Part shown: positions 1 to 8,081 of the stretch, one piece after another
Layout: each line of letters starts with the position of its first letter
Numbering within the stretch: position 1 is the first letter of the stretch
DNA from: JAJPHW01 sp963799065
GTDB lineage: Bacteria; Acidobacteriota; Terriglobia; Terriglobales; Acidobacteriaceae
Reading direction: 5' to 3'
Length of the DNA: 64,000 nt
Assembly (NCBI GenBank): GCA_963799065.1
Contig: CAWCVJ010000001.1
Coordinates: 1,054,001 to 1,118,000 of the forward strand
Made by a program: the position numbers and the translations under genes
The notes under the pieces: model-generated
Told to the model about the DNA's origin: nothing
Databases searched by the model: none
Seen by the model: the letters and a program-made list of their open reading frames with translations, nothing else

Positions 1-422
1 GCTGCTTTCTGCTGAATATCCTGGTTCATCAGCTGACCCAAAACAGTCAGGCGTTGTACCCTCATGAGTTCTTCATACTTGGGGCCTTGAGCAAGTCCAG
101 CTTTTTCGGCGGCGTTCGCCATTACAATCGCCTTGGAGTAGCGGTCGGCAAACTGACGGCGCGCCATGGGAGGAAGTTTCGGAGCCACGGTCGCTACCAG
201 GTTTTCAAAATCTGCCCGGGTGATGACGGTTTTGCAATCGGAACCCGTTTTCGAAGGGTCGCAAACGCCGGTGATCGTGATCACGGGCGCGTCGGCTGGA
301 ACTGCAGGAGCTGTCGTTACCGCTCCCTCAGTGGGGCGCTGAGAAAGAGTAGGGGGAGCGCCGGAAGCCTGTCCCCACGCCATTCCTCCGAGTAAAAAAC
401 ATACCAACGCACGTTGGTTCAT
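1..422 (-). CDS. PpiC/SurA-like peptidylprolyl isomerase, N-terminal fragment
   Basis: The reading frame starts at an ATG at 420-422 and stays open to the window edge, giving about 140 residues. The first 20 or so residues are hydrophobic and end in a signal-peptidase-like site (MAWGQASG), so the product is probably exported. The rest has the look of the N-terminal helical part of acidobacterial periplasmic foldases of the SurA/PpiC group: a short beta stretch (PVITITGVC), then a helical segment beginning ITRADFENLVATV and continuing through MARRQFADRYSKAIVMA. The parvulin catalytic domain would lie beyond the window, so enzymatic activity is inferred from family layout only. The opposite-strand frame in the same place has no recognisable content. 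Confidence 0.65.
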   Translation of the reverse strand, partial: MNQRALVCFLLGGMAWGQASGAPPTLSQRPTEGAVTTAPAVPADAPVITITGVCDPSKTGSDCKTVITRADFENLVATVAPKLPPMARRQFADRYSKAIVMANAAEKAGLAQGPKYEELMRVQRLTVLGQLMNQDIQQKA

Positions 423-506
423 AGAACTGATTCCTCCAGAAAAGATAGTCGAATATTGCAGGAAAATCGTAGCACAGACGGGGAGACTTTAGCGTGAAGG
501 CTGGAA

Positions 507-2018
507 ATGAAGCTTCCTCAGGGCTCGCTGCCGCATCGTAGATCGATCCGTAAACTTGGCGGCGGCCTCAAGTCCAGAGATAATGCAGGCATGGCTCAGG
601 CGGTCATGTCGCGGTTCGATTCCATGCGGACGGAAAAGCGGGCGGTCGCTGGCAATTCCGTTTTAGCCGCGGGAGCCATAACGCTGCTGAAGGTGCTGGT
701 TGGGGTAAGCACCGGAAGCTTGGGAATTCTTTCGGAAGCGGCGCACTCTGCCCTGGATCTTGTCGGAGCGATCATTACGTTGATTTCGGTGCGTGTGTCC
801 GACAAGCCCGCCGACGCCGATCATCAGTATGGACACGGCAAGGTCGAGAATATCTCCGCGTTTGTGCAGACAGGCCTGTTATTTCTAACTTGTGTATGGA
901 TTGTGCGGGAAGCGGTGAAGCGGTTGTTTTTTCATCAAGTAGAGATTGAGCCCAGTCCGGCGGCGTTCGCCGTATTGTTTGTATCCATGGGGGTCGATTT
1001 GTGGCGATCACGAGCTCTCAGCCGGATCGCAGTGAAGTATGAGAGTCAGGCGCTGGAGGCTGACGCGCTGCATTTTTCCACCGACGTGTTTTCCAGCGGC
1101 GTGGTCATGCTGGGATTGTTGCTGGTATTTTTGGGACGCGCTTATCGCGTACCTGTGCTTGCTAGCGCCGATCCGGTGGCTGCGCTCTTCGTCGCTGGAG
1201 TCGTGATTTACGTCAGCGGGCGATTGGGACGCCGAACCGTCGACGCACTGCTTGATTCCGCCCCTAAAGGGATTCGCAACAAGATCATTGCGTCCGTCTC
1301 CAAGGTGGACGGTTTGTTGGAAGTGGATCGCGTGCGCATTCGTCGAGCCGGAAACCGTTACTTTGCGGATCTGTCCATTGGCTTGGCTCGCAATGTCACC
1401 TTCCAACGCTCCGAGCAGGTGGCGGGGGCCGTCACGGCTGCGGTGCAGAAGTTGCTGCCCGATGCGGACGTAATCGTGCATTCTGTTCCGCGGGCGGCGT
1501 TTTCGGAGAATGTCTTCGATCGTGTGCGAGCTGTGGCCACGCGCAATAATTTCAACGTTCACGACGTGAGCGTACAGGATCTCGACGGGCGCCTGCACGT
1601 CGAACAGCACCTCGAGCTCGATGAACAATTAAGTCTCAAGCAGGCGCACGATAAAGTGACGTTGCTAGAGTCCGAAATTTGCCGCGACGTGCCGGAAATT
1701 TCGTCGATCCTGACGCATATCGAAAGCGAACCTGCGACCATCGAAACCAGCGACGAGATCGTGCGCGACGCGGCGCTGGAGCGAAGCTTGAAGAAGGCGG
1801 CAACTGAGTTGTCGGAAATTGTCGATGTGCACGATGTCGAGATCAAACGGATTCGCGGGCGGCTTTACGCTTCCTGCCATTGCACGTTTCCAGACGAGCT
1901 GCCATTGTCACGCGTACATGAGCTTTCCACGGAACTGGAGCTCCGCTTCAAACAGGAAGCGCCGGAGATATTCCGTGTGCTAATTCATCCCGAACCCCAA
2001 ACCGACAATCGACGTTAA
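507..2018 (+). CDS. Cation diffusion facilitator (CDF) metal exporter with three C-terminal dimerisation-like domains
   Basis: Inner-membrane proton-coupled exporter of divalent metals such as Zn, Fe or Co. Residues about 48-250 form the membrane domain; two HxxxD pairs expected for the transport site are visible (H80/D84 in HSALD, H189/D193 in HFSTD), plus the HQYGHGKVE loop. After residue 252 there are three successive segments of about 80 residues (252-330, 333-410, 420-497), each resembling the cytoplasmic zinc-transporter dimerisation fold. Typical CDF proteins are about 300 residues with one such domain, so 503 is long. An internal ATG at 591 (MAQAVMSRF) is an alternative start, since the first 28 residues look non-conserved. 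Likely operon with the OsmC-like gene 13 bp downstream. Confidence 0.88.
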   Translation: MKLPQGSLPHRRSIRKLGGGLKSRDNAGMAQAVMSRFDSMRTEKRAVAGNSVLAAGAITLLKVLVGVSTGSLGILSEAAHSALDLVGAIITLISVRVSDKPADADHQYGHGKVENISAFVQTGLLFLTCVWIVREAVKRLFFHQVEIEPSPAAFAVLFVSMGVDLWRSRALSRIAVKYESQALEADALHFSTDVFSSGVVMLGLLLVFLGRAYRVPVLASADPVAALFVAGVVIYVSGRLGRRTVDALLDSAPKGIRNKIIASVSKVDGLLEVDRVRIRRAGNRYFADLSIGLARNVTFQRSEQVAGAVTAAVQKLLPDADVIVHSVPRAAFSENVFDRVRAVATRNNFNVHDVSVQDLDGRLHVEQHLELDEQLSLKQAHDKVTLLESEICRDVPEISSILTHIESEPATIETSDEIVRDAALERSLKKAATELSEIVDVHDVEIKRIRGRLYASCHCTFPDELPLSRVHELSTELELRFKQEAPEIFRVLIHPEPQTDNRR

Positions 2019-2031
2019 AGAAAGGGCGAGC

Positions 2032-2427
2032 ATGATTACAGCAAGAGCGACCTGGAAGACGGCGCAAGTCTACGAGGGAGTGGCCGCAAGCAATCATTCC
2101 GTTGTCATTGACGGTGACAGCGAGGCTGGAAGCAGCCCAATGGAATTGGTGTTGATTGCGCTCTGTGGCTGCACCGCTTATGACGTGCTGAGTATTCTGC
2201 AAAAGAAACGGGAGCCGTTCACCAGCCTCGAAGTGCTTGCAGAAGGCGACCGCGCCCCAACGCCACCCACGGTTTATACCGCCATTCGCCTGATTTATCG
2301 GGTGGCTGGTAAGGTTTCGACGAAGTCTATGGAAGATGCCGTCCGCCTCTCGGAAGAGAAGTACTGCTCGGTGGCGGCCATGCTGCGTAAGTCTGCGGAC
2401 ATCACTTACACCATCGAGTACGAGTGA
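2032..2427 (+). CDS. OsmC-like protein
   Basis: 131-residue OsmC/Ohr superfamily member, a fold whose members reduce organic hydroperoxides with paired cysteines. The segment SSPMELVLIALCGCTAYDV carries the first conserved cysteine region in the central helix, and EEKYCSVAAML carries the second cysteine, as expected for the YhfA-like branch. The ATG is preceded by AAAGGGCGAGC, a reasonable ribosome site. It follows the CDF gene by 13 bp and overlaps the EamA gene by 4 bp (GTGA), so the three are probably cotranscribed. The physiological substrate is unknown; a link to metal or oxidative stress is inferred from the neighbour only. Confidence 0.82.
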   Translation: MITARATWKTAQVYEGVAASNHSVVIDGDSEAGSSPMELVLIALCGCTAYDVLSILQKKREPFTSLEVLAEGDRAPTPPTVYTAIRLIYRVAGKVSTKSMEDAVRLSEEKYCSVAAMLRKSADITYTIEYE

Positions 2428-3386
2428 ATCGACTTCGCCCCAAGCCCTATCTGGGTTATGTGTACATCGCATGTGCAACGCTTCTCTGGGGCATTGCGGC
2501 GACGCTTGGGCGGGCCGCATTCACCGGAAGGCTGTTGGCTTCGGCGCAGGCCGCTCATCCGATTGATCCGCTGATCCTTTCGCAGAGCCGAACGACGTTT
2601 TCCTTTTTGATATTTTTCGTCGTGCTTACATTGCGGCGGGGATTGAAGTCAATTCGTTTGCCGGGGCGCGACCTTTGGAAAATGGCGCTGCTCGGCGTCC
2701 TCGGTGTAGCGGCGTCGAATTACCTCTACTATCTGGCCATACAACGGACCAACGTGGCGACTGCGATTATCGTGCAGTACACTGCGCCTGTTTGGGTCTT
2801 GCTGTATTCGGTTGCTGCTGGATTGCAGAAGTTTACTTTGCAACGTTTGCTTGCCGTGATTCTAGCCATCGGCGGAATCGCGATGGTCATCGGTCTATTC
2901 AGCGGGAGTCACGTTGAGTTGGATAAGATCGGCGTCCTGGCTGCACTCCTTGCGGCATTTTCTTTTGCGTTTTACAACATTGCCGGCTACAGCGTGCTCG
3001 AACGCATAGACCGCTGGACGGTTCTGCTCTACACAACCCTGAGCGCGTCTTTGTTCTGGATGTTCGTGAATCCCCCCAGCAAGATTGCCAGCGCTCATTA
3101 TTCGTCCGGACAGTGGGTTTTCCTGGTCGTGTTCGCCTTGGTCTCGATGCTTGGGCCGTTCTCCTTCTATTTTGCGGGATTACAGCATTTGGAGCCGACT
3201 CGCGCCATCGTCGTCAGCTGTCTGGAGCCAGTCTTCTCTATTCTGATCGCAGCAGCCCTGCTGGCCGAAGTCGTTCATCTCCGTCAAGCGTTAGGCATTG
3301 CTATGGTGCTGGCCGCCATTGTCGTAGTGCAACGGCCAGACTCACAATCGGGTCAGAAACTTCGCGAAGTCGCCCCCATTGAGTAA
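2424..3386 (+). CDS. EamA/DMT-family drug/metabolite transporter
   Basis: 320-residue polytopic membrane protein with about ten hydrophobic segments arranged as two EamA halves: the first spans roughly residues 8-150 and the second 165-305. Features typical of the family include SQSRTTFSFLIFF in the first half and the second-half motif LEPVFSILIAAALLAEV near residue 275. It starts with GTG inside the stop codon of the preceding OsmC-like gene (GTGA overlap), which suggests translational coupling. The family exports or imports small metabolites; no substrate can be assigned from sequence. Confidence 0.85.
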   Translation: MNRLRPKPYLGYVYIACATLLWGIAATLGRAAFTGRLLASAQAAHPIDPLILSQSRTTFSFLIFFVVLTLRRGLKSIRLPGRDLWKMALLGVLGVAASNYLYYLAIQRTNVATAIIVQYTAPVWVLLYSVAAGLQKFTLQRLLAVILAIGGIAMVIGLFSGSHVELDKIGVLAALLAAFSFAFYNIAGYSVLERIDRWTVLLYTTLSASLFWMFVNPPSKIASAHYSSGQWVFLVVFALVSMLGPFSFYFAGLQHLEPTRAIVVSCLEPVFSILIAAALLAEVVHLRQALGIAMVLAAIVVVQRPDSQSGQKLREVAPIE

Positions 3387-3511
3387 TCAAGTCCGGCATT
3401 ACCTTCGATTATCCCGCCGACAAGTTGTTGACATAATCGCAGGCCTCTATTGCTAGCTTAGGGTTGAAACGCCGCGTTCTGACAATGCTGAGCTTTAGGG
3501 AGGTCGATTTC

Positions 3512-3955
3512 ATGCCGATGCGAAGGTTTGCCGCATTGAGCGGTTTCTTGTTGTTATGTTTTGCACCGTGTTTTGCGCACCATCTGGCGGTTGTGGTCGA
3601 GAAGAGCAATCCCGTCGATTCTTTAACGCCAGCGCAACTGGCACAAATCTTTCGCGCGGAGCTGCCCACATGGCAACACGGCAAGGCGGTCACGATTGTG
3701 CTGCATCGGGACTCCACCGCTGAACTGCAAACTCTAAAACACCTAAACCGGATGTCTGCGGACGAGTTGAAGGCGCATATCGCGGCGCACTCGGATTCCA
3801 TCGTGCTGGTCGATTCCGACGCCGATCTTCTCCGAGAAGTGCAGTCCAACCCGGGGGCGATCGGAATGGTCGAAGTGCGCTCGGTGACCGACCAGGTGAA
3901 GGTGGTCAAGATTGGCGGAAAGCTGCCGGGCGAAGCCGGTTACTTGCCGCACTGA
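3512..3955 (+). CDS. Small periplasmic phosphate-binding-like (PstS-type) protein
   Basis: 147-residue exported protein: a signal peptide (MPMRRFAALSGFLLLC, cleavage near CFAHHLAVV) precedes a single half-domain related to phosphate ABC transporter substrate-binding proteins. The recognisable parts are NPVDSLTPAQLAQIFRAELPTW and the later NPGAIGMVEV. At this length it has only one lobe-sized unit compared with about 300 residues in full PstS, so it resembles the short stand-alone PstS-like proteins of acidobacteria. The start at 3512 was chosen because AGGGAGG lies about 9 bases upstream and because the frame extension back to TTG 3464 adds a non-signal-like stretch. A TTGACA hexamer at 3428-3433 could be its -35 element. 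It converges with folE. Confidence 0.72.
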   Translation: MPMRRFAALSGFLLLCFAPCFAHHLAVVVEKSNPVDSLTPAQLAQIFRAELPTWQHGKAVTIVLHRDSTAELQTLKHLNRMSADELKAHIAAHSDSIVLVDSDADLLREVQSNPGAIGMVEVRSVTDQVKVVKIGGKLPGEAGYLPH

Positions 3956-3972
3956 TAGAGACTCCAGTTGCC

Positions 3973-4572
3973 CTAGATTCCAGTTTCGCGGTTGCGGATC
4001 AGCGACAGGAATTCGGATCGCGTTTCCTGCTCGTCGCGGAAGCAGCCTAGCATCGACGAAGTCACCGTCGCCGAGTGCTGCTTCTCCACACCGCGCATCA
4101 TCATGCAGAGATGTCGGGCTTCGATCACAACTCCAACTCCCTGGGGCTGGATCGCGTTCTGAATCGTCTCAGCGATCTGAGTGGTTAAGCGTTCCTGAAT
4201 TTGCAGGCGCCGCGAGAATATCTCGATCAATCTCGGAATTTTACTGAGACCGATTACTTTTCCGTTGGGGATGTAGGCGACGTGAACTCTGCCAAAAAAC
4301 GGCAGCAGGTGATGTTCGCAGAGGCTAAACATTTCGACGTCTTTCACAATGACCATTTCGTCATAGTTAACCGTGAAGAGAGCTTTGTTCAGCATCGCGT
4401 CAGCATCTTCTTGATAGCCCTTCGTGAGATGTTGGTAGGCTCGATGGACGCGCTCGGGCGTGTTCGCCAAACCCTCACGCTGAGGATCCTCGCCCAAACG
4501 AACAATCATTTCGCGAACCAGGTCTTCGAAGCTCGCACCGGTAAGGCTGGTTGTTTCCACGGATGGAGTCAT
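3973..4572 (-). CDS. folE: GTP cyclohydrolase I
   Basis: Converts GTP to 7,8-dihydroneopterin triphosphate, the first step of folate and pterin synthesis. The 199-residue protein has the full family signature: GLANTPERVHRAY near residue 35, the zinc site cysteine and histidines in SLCEHHLLPFFG, the active-site segment KVIGLSKIPRLIEIFSRRLQ, and the second zinc cysteine in EARHLCMMMRG. Length matches the family. It is the last gene of a minus-strand operon that also contains two PTPS-like genes, with 22 bp to the upstream gene. Confidence 0.97.
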   Translation of the reverse strand: MTPSVETTSLTGASFEDLVREMIVRLGEDPQREGLANTPERVHRAYQHLTKGYQEDADAMLNKALFTVNYDEMVIVKDVEMFSLCEHHLLPFFGRVHVAYIPNGKVIGLSKIPRLIEIFSRRLQIQERLTTQIAETIQNAIQPQGVGVVIEARHLCMMMRGVEKQHSATVTSSMLGCFRDEQETRSEFLSLIRNRETGI

Positions 4573-4594
4573 AGTTGGTAAACCTTTCGCGCGG

Positions 4595-5014
4595 TTAATT
4601 TCTCAGTTCCGCATCGCCCGCATATTCGAACGAATTCATCATGGTCTCTTCGATGCGTACTTTTTCGAGATGAGCGGCCTTGAACCCGCACCGCAGAATG
4701 TCGTAAATCAAGATGCACACGTTCTCCGTAGTCGGCACGGAACCCCTGAATTCGGGCAGCGTATTCAAATTCTCGTGATCGAATCTTTCGAGCACTTTGT
4801 GCACGCAATCGTCCACATCGACGAGATTGCAGATCATGCCAGTCGTTGCATCGACGGCGCCGCTGACCGTGACCTCAAGAAAATAATTATGGCCGTGACC
4901 ATGCGGGTTATTGCACTTGCCAAATGTCGCGGCATTCTGCTCTGGCGTCAAGGAATCGCTGTGCAAGCGGTGCGAAGCGGAAAACATGTAGCGCCGGGTC
5001 AAGTAGGCTTTCAC
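4595..5014 (-). CDS. 6-pyruvoyl-tetrahydropterin synthase/QueD family enzyme, copy 1
   Basis: 139-residue T-fold enzyme acting on 7,8-dihydroneopterin triphosphate, the product of the neighbouring FolE. Zinc ligands are H15 (FSASHRLH) and H40/H42 (PHGHGH); the catalytic cysteine is C34 in FGKCNNPHGHGHN; the Asp-His pair is D79-H80 (RFDHEN) and the base-side acid is in RIEET. The motif NNPHGHGHNY, the NLVDVDD strand and the PTTENV helix resemble eukaryotic-type PTPS (tetrahydrobiopterin pathway) more than classic QueD, but the product cannot be fixed by reading alone. It overlaps the second PTPS gene by ATGA. Confidence 0.88.
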   Translation of the reverse strand: MKAYLTRRYMFSASHRLHSDSLTPEQNAATFGKCNNPHGHGHNYFLEVTVSGAVDATTGMICNLVDVDDCVHKVLERFDHENLNTLPEFRGSVPTTENVCILIYDILRCGFKAAHLEKVRIEETMMNSFEYAGDAELRN

Positions 5015-5421
5015 GCTTCTCCGTAGAAATCGACGAAAAGATCGGGTGTCTCATAGACTCGCACGCGATGGAGTCGAGCCTTGCGAAAACTCGGTTCCAG
5101 ACGCTGCCAGATGGCAATCGCTAGATTCTCTGTGGTCGGAATTCGCGTCAGGAATTCGGGTACTTCCTTGTTCAGGAAGCGGTGATCCATAGCCTCCAAG
5201 ACCTCGTTCTGCATGATCTGCTTGAGTTCCTTGAGGTCCACTACAAAACCAGTGACCGCATCGACTTGCCCTTTGACAGTAACTTCCAGCGTGTAATTGT
5301 GGCCGTGGCCGTTCAAGTTGGCACACTTGCCGAATATCCGTCGGTTCTCTTCCTCAGACCAACTCGGATTGTGATAGTAGTGGGACGCTGCGAACTCAGC
5401 TTTGCGAGTTAGATAAACCAT
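5011..5421 (-). CDS. 6-pyruvoyl-tetrahydropterin synthase/QueD family enzyme, copy 2
   Basis: 136-residue paralogue of the gene downstream. It keeps all the catalytic positions: zinc histidines H14 (AASHYYH) and H39/H41 (LNGHGH), cysteine C33 (FGKCANLNGHGHNY), the D79-H80 pair (AMDHRF) and the acid in RVYETP. The two copies are diverged well beyond a recent duplication, so they may have different substrates, for example a 6-carboxy-tetrahydropterin synthase (queuosine) and a PTPS (biopterin). Its stop overlaps the start of copy 1 by 4 bp, so they are probably translated in a coupled way. The glycosyltransferase gene ends 7 bp upstream. Confidence 0.88.
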   Translation of the reverse strand: MVYLTRKAEFAASHYYHNPSWSEEENRRIFGKCANLNGHGHNYTLEVTVKGQVDAVTGFVVDLKELKQIMQNEVLEAMDHRFLNKEVPEFLTRIPTTENLAIAIWQRLEPSFRKARLHRVRVYETPDLFVDFYGEA

Positions 5422-5428
5422 CGAATCC

Positions 5429-6541
5429 TTACGCGGAACAAACTTGCTTGGAAGATGGCGACGGCTTAGAAGTCGCTACTGAACCCGTCTCGCCCTTATA
5501 AGTACGCCCTTTCCAGCTGACGCCGCCCGCCCTATAAGAGATGCGAGAACGCAGCAGGAGATACGAAAAAATTGGCAATCCGAAGAGGGCAAGCAGGTTT
5601 GCGCGCCAGGAAAAATGAGCTTTTCGGATTCGCGCGAAGAGAAAAACCAGCAGCACGAGTAAGAGTGATCCCGAAAGCAAGGAGGAGAGAAGCCGCGATT
5701 GAAGGAGGCTGTCGATAAGGACACCTGCGCTCCCCACGATGGCTACAAACTCAGTAAATCTTCGACCGGCCAGCGCGACAGGATTCGGAAAGAGCAACGC
5801 GAGATTCTTAGTCCAACCTTGACGGAGTTGGGCGAAGGAGCGATACATACGGGTGCGAACGGCATCGCCGCCAAAGCGAAAGAAAATCCGCCGGCCTGAT
5901 TGCTTCAACAGGCTTGCCAGCGCGACATCCTCGAGCAAGCTGGAGGCAACCGCGGAGTGCCCACCGACCGCGTCATAAGCTTCGCGTGAAATCAAAATGT
6001 ATTGGCCGTTGGCGGCGGCAACGGGTGAGTTGGGGTTGCTGACTTCCTCTGGTCGAAAGCTCAACGCAAGCTCGGCGAAAATCACGGGCATGACGGCGTT
6101 TTCCCAGAACCCGTGCACTTCCTGTTCGGGCGAGTACGAAAGCAGGTCGGCGTTCCTGGTATGAGCCTCGTCCAGGCTTCGTCTCAGGGACCCCGGAAGA
6201 TGTTCCGTGTCCGCATCGGTGAACAGCAGCCAATTGGCTTGAGCGGCACTGGCGCCCGCGGTCACGGCATTATTCTTACCGCTCCAGCCCAATGGGAGTG
6301 GGCCCGCATCGACGACGCGGACTCCAGGGAACGAAAGCGCAATATCGCGGGTGCGGTCCGTCGAGCCGTCATCGACCACGATGACTTCAAAGCCCACCCC
6401 CGTTTGAGACGTGAGGGAGCCCAGACACCGCGCCAGACAAGCCTCTTCATTCCGCGCGGGCACGATCACAGAAACTTCGATCTGCGGCTTCATCAGCACG
6501 GACGCGGCACTCATCACATTGGTTATTATATCTGTGTGCAT
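5429..6541 (-). CDS. Membrane-associated family 2 glycosyltransferase
   Basis: GT-A fold glycosyltransferase, up to 370 residues. Visible motifs are the nucleotide-binding VSVIVPARNEE, VIVVDDGSTDRT, the DxD-type metal site FTDADTE, the acceptor-site LLEDVAL and a QxxRW-like LRQGWTKN. Three hydrophobic segments follow after residue 260, so the catalytic domain is anchored at the inner membrane. The layout is close to hopanoid-associated (HpnB) and carotenoid-type glycosyltransferases, but the acceptor is unknown. Starts at M10 (6514) or M17 (6493) are also possible and would avoid overlap with the divergent TlpA-like gene; none has a clear ribosome site. Probable first gene of the PTPS/folE operon. 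Confidence 0.85.
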   Translation of the reverse strand: MHTDIITNVMSAASVLMKPQIEVSVIVPARNEEACLARCLGSLTSQTGVGFEVIVVDDGSTDRTRDIALSFPGVRVVDAGPLPLGWSGKNNAVTAGASAAQANWLLFTDADTEHLPGSLRRSLDEAHTRNADLLSYSPEQEVHGFWENAVMPVIFAELALSFRPEEVSNPNSPVAAANGQYILISREAYDAVGGHSAVASSLLEDVALASLLKQSGRRIFFRFGGDAVRTRMYRSFAQLRQGWTKNLALLFPNPVALAGRRFTEFVAIVGSAGVLIDSLLQSRLLSSLLSGSLLLVLLVFLFARIRKAHFSWRANLLALFGLPIFSYLLLRSRISYRAGGVSWKGRTYKGETGSVATSKPSPSSKQVCSA

Positions 6542-7024
6542 CGACGACGTTTTTGTGCCGCTCTATTGCTAATGAGTCTAGCCGCTTGTTACAGCGGTTC
6601 GCGCCCCCCTCGCATCGGAACCGCAGCTCCCGATTTCACGGTGACGAATCCGGATCGCTCTGTTACCCTAAGCCAGTTTCGCGGGCAAATTGTTGTCCTG
6701 AATTTTTGGGCGACATGGTGCCCACCGTGCGTTGAAGAGCTGCCGTCGATGCTTCAGATGCAGCAAAGGTTGAAAGATAAGGGCGTTACCGTGGTCGCTG
6801 TCAGCGTGGATGCAGATGAAGGCGCTTACCGGCAGTTTTTGAAGGATCACAATGTGACGCTGCTTACGGTGCGCGACGGCGATCAGAGGTCGAGCAATCT
6901 TTATGGCACGTTCAAGTTCCCGGAGACTTATATCATCGATCGCAATGGGATCGTCCGGCGAAAATTCATTGGCGCCGTGGATTGGGGTCAACCCGAGATC
7001 GTGGACTTTCTGACCAAGCTCTAG
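6536..7024 (+). CDS. TlpA-like thioredoxin-fold lipoprotein
   Basis: 162-residue thiol-disulfide protein of the TlpA/ResA group acting outside the cytoplasmic membrane. A GTG start at 6536 gives VHRRRF followed by a hydrophobic stretch and the lipobox LAAC, so it should be a lipoprotein. The thioredoxin fold begins at GTAAPDFTV, and the active site is WATWCPPCVEE. The later FPETYIIDRNG is the cis-proline region of this family. The frame remains open upstream to 6113, but that region is the shadow of the divergent glycosyltransferase. It may serve disulfide reduction for cytochrome c assembly, which is inference. Confidence 0.85.
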   Translation: MHRRRFCAALLLMSLAACYSGSRPPRIGTAAPDFTVTNPDRSVTLSQFRGQIVVLNFWATWCPPCVEELPSMLQMQQRLKDKGVTVVAVSVDADEGAYRQFLKDHNVTLLTVRDGDQRSSNLYGTFKFPETYIIDRNGIVRRKFIGAVDWGQPEIVDFLTKL

Positions 7025-7034
7025 GTTTGCGCCA

Positions 7035-8081
7035 ATGGAGACTTGGGACGCGATCATCGTCGGAGCGGGAATTATCGGACTGTCGTTGGCGCGAGAACTG
7101 CACAAGCGTGGGCTTCGCGTACTGATCTTAGAACGTGGCGAGCCTGGGCGTGAGAGTTCTTACGCGGCTGCGGGGATGTTAGCCGACTCGGAAGTCTCGC
7201 CTCCCGTTCGCGACTTGGCCGCGCTCAGTTCGAAAATGTATCCCGAATTTGCGCACGAACTTCTTGACGAATCCGGTATCGACTGCGACTTGCGCGAGCA
7301 GGGTAGCGTGATCTTGGGCTCAACAGCGGACACTTCGGACGAGGCGATCTCCGGACACGTATCTTCTGACGAACTTGCACAAGTCGAGCCCTTACTGGCT
7401 CCGACCCGTGCTCGTGCTCTTTTCTCACGTGAGCGAAGCGTCGATCCACGCGCTGTCGTGGGGGCGTTGTTACGGGCGGCGCATCACCGGAAGATTGATA
7501 TCCGCAGCGGAACGGCAGTTTCAGAAGTGATTTTCGAAAATGGAAAAGTCGAAGGCGTGCGGACAAGCAAGAGTTCTTACAGCGCGCGAATTGTGGTGAA
7601 TTGCGCAGGGGCATGGGCGGGCTCGCTGGCAGAGGCGATCCCGATTCGTCCGGTCAAGGGGCAGATGCTTTGTCTGGTTGCCCATCTCAAGTTACAGCAT
7701 GTGGTCCGGGCGCCGGTTGTATACCTGGTGCCGCGCAGTGATGGCAGAATTCTTGTCGGCGCAACTGTCGAGGAGGCCGGTTACGACAAGCGGACGGATC
7801 CGGACGTTATCAAGCGACTACATGACGCGGCGATCGGATTGGTCCCGACGCTCGCAGACGCTCGAATCCACGACGCTTGGGCTGGCTTGCGTCCCGCCGC
7901 TCCCGACGGCCTGCCAGTGCTTGGGGAATCCGAAGTTCGAGGATACTTCTTGGCCACGGGACATTTTCGTGACGGCATCCTGCTTGCGCCCGGGACGGCT
8001 CGCGTGATGGCCGAGTTGTTGACGGGAGAAACGCCTGAGTGCGACCTCGCAGCCTTCTCCCCGCATCGCTTTCGCAATTAG
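7035..8081 (+). CDS. thiO: Glycine oxidase ThiO-like FAD-dependent amine oxidoreductase
   Basis: 348-residue DAO-family flavoenzyme. The dinucleotide-binding motif is at the N terminus (AIIVGAGIIGLSLARELHKRG), followed by the FAD-contacting ERGEPGRESSYAAAGML. The C-terminal part has IRPVKGQML, the substrate-side GRILVGATVEE and WAGLRPAAPDGLPVLGE, all characteristic of ThiO, which oxidises glycine to iminoglycine for the thiazole part of thiamine. No other thi gene is in the window, so an alternative role as a general amino-acid oxidase is possible. It begins 10 bp after the TlpA-like gene and may be cotranscribed. Confidence 0.85.
   Translation: METWDAIIVGAGIIGLSLARELHKRGLRVLILERGEPGRESSYAAAGMLADSEVSPPVRDLAALSSKMYPEFAHELLDESGIDCDLREQGSVILGSTADTSDEAISGHVSSDELAQVEPLLAPTRARALFSRERSVDPRAVVGALLRAAHHRKIDIRSGTAVSEVIFENGKVEGVRTSKSSYSARIVVNCAGAWAGSLAEAIPIRPVKGQMLCLVAHLKLQHVVRAPVVYLVPRSDGRILVGATVEEAGYDKRTDPDVIKRLHDAAIGLVPTLADARIHDAWAGLRPAAPDGLPVLGESEVRGYFLATGHFRDGILLAPGTARVMAELLTGETPECDLAAFSPHRFRN

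Noticed and set aside
6113..6535. N-terminal extension of the TlpA-like protein
   Set aside because: It is the antisense shadow of the glycosyltransferase; the lipobox fits a start at 6536.
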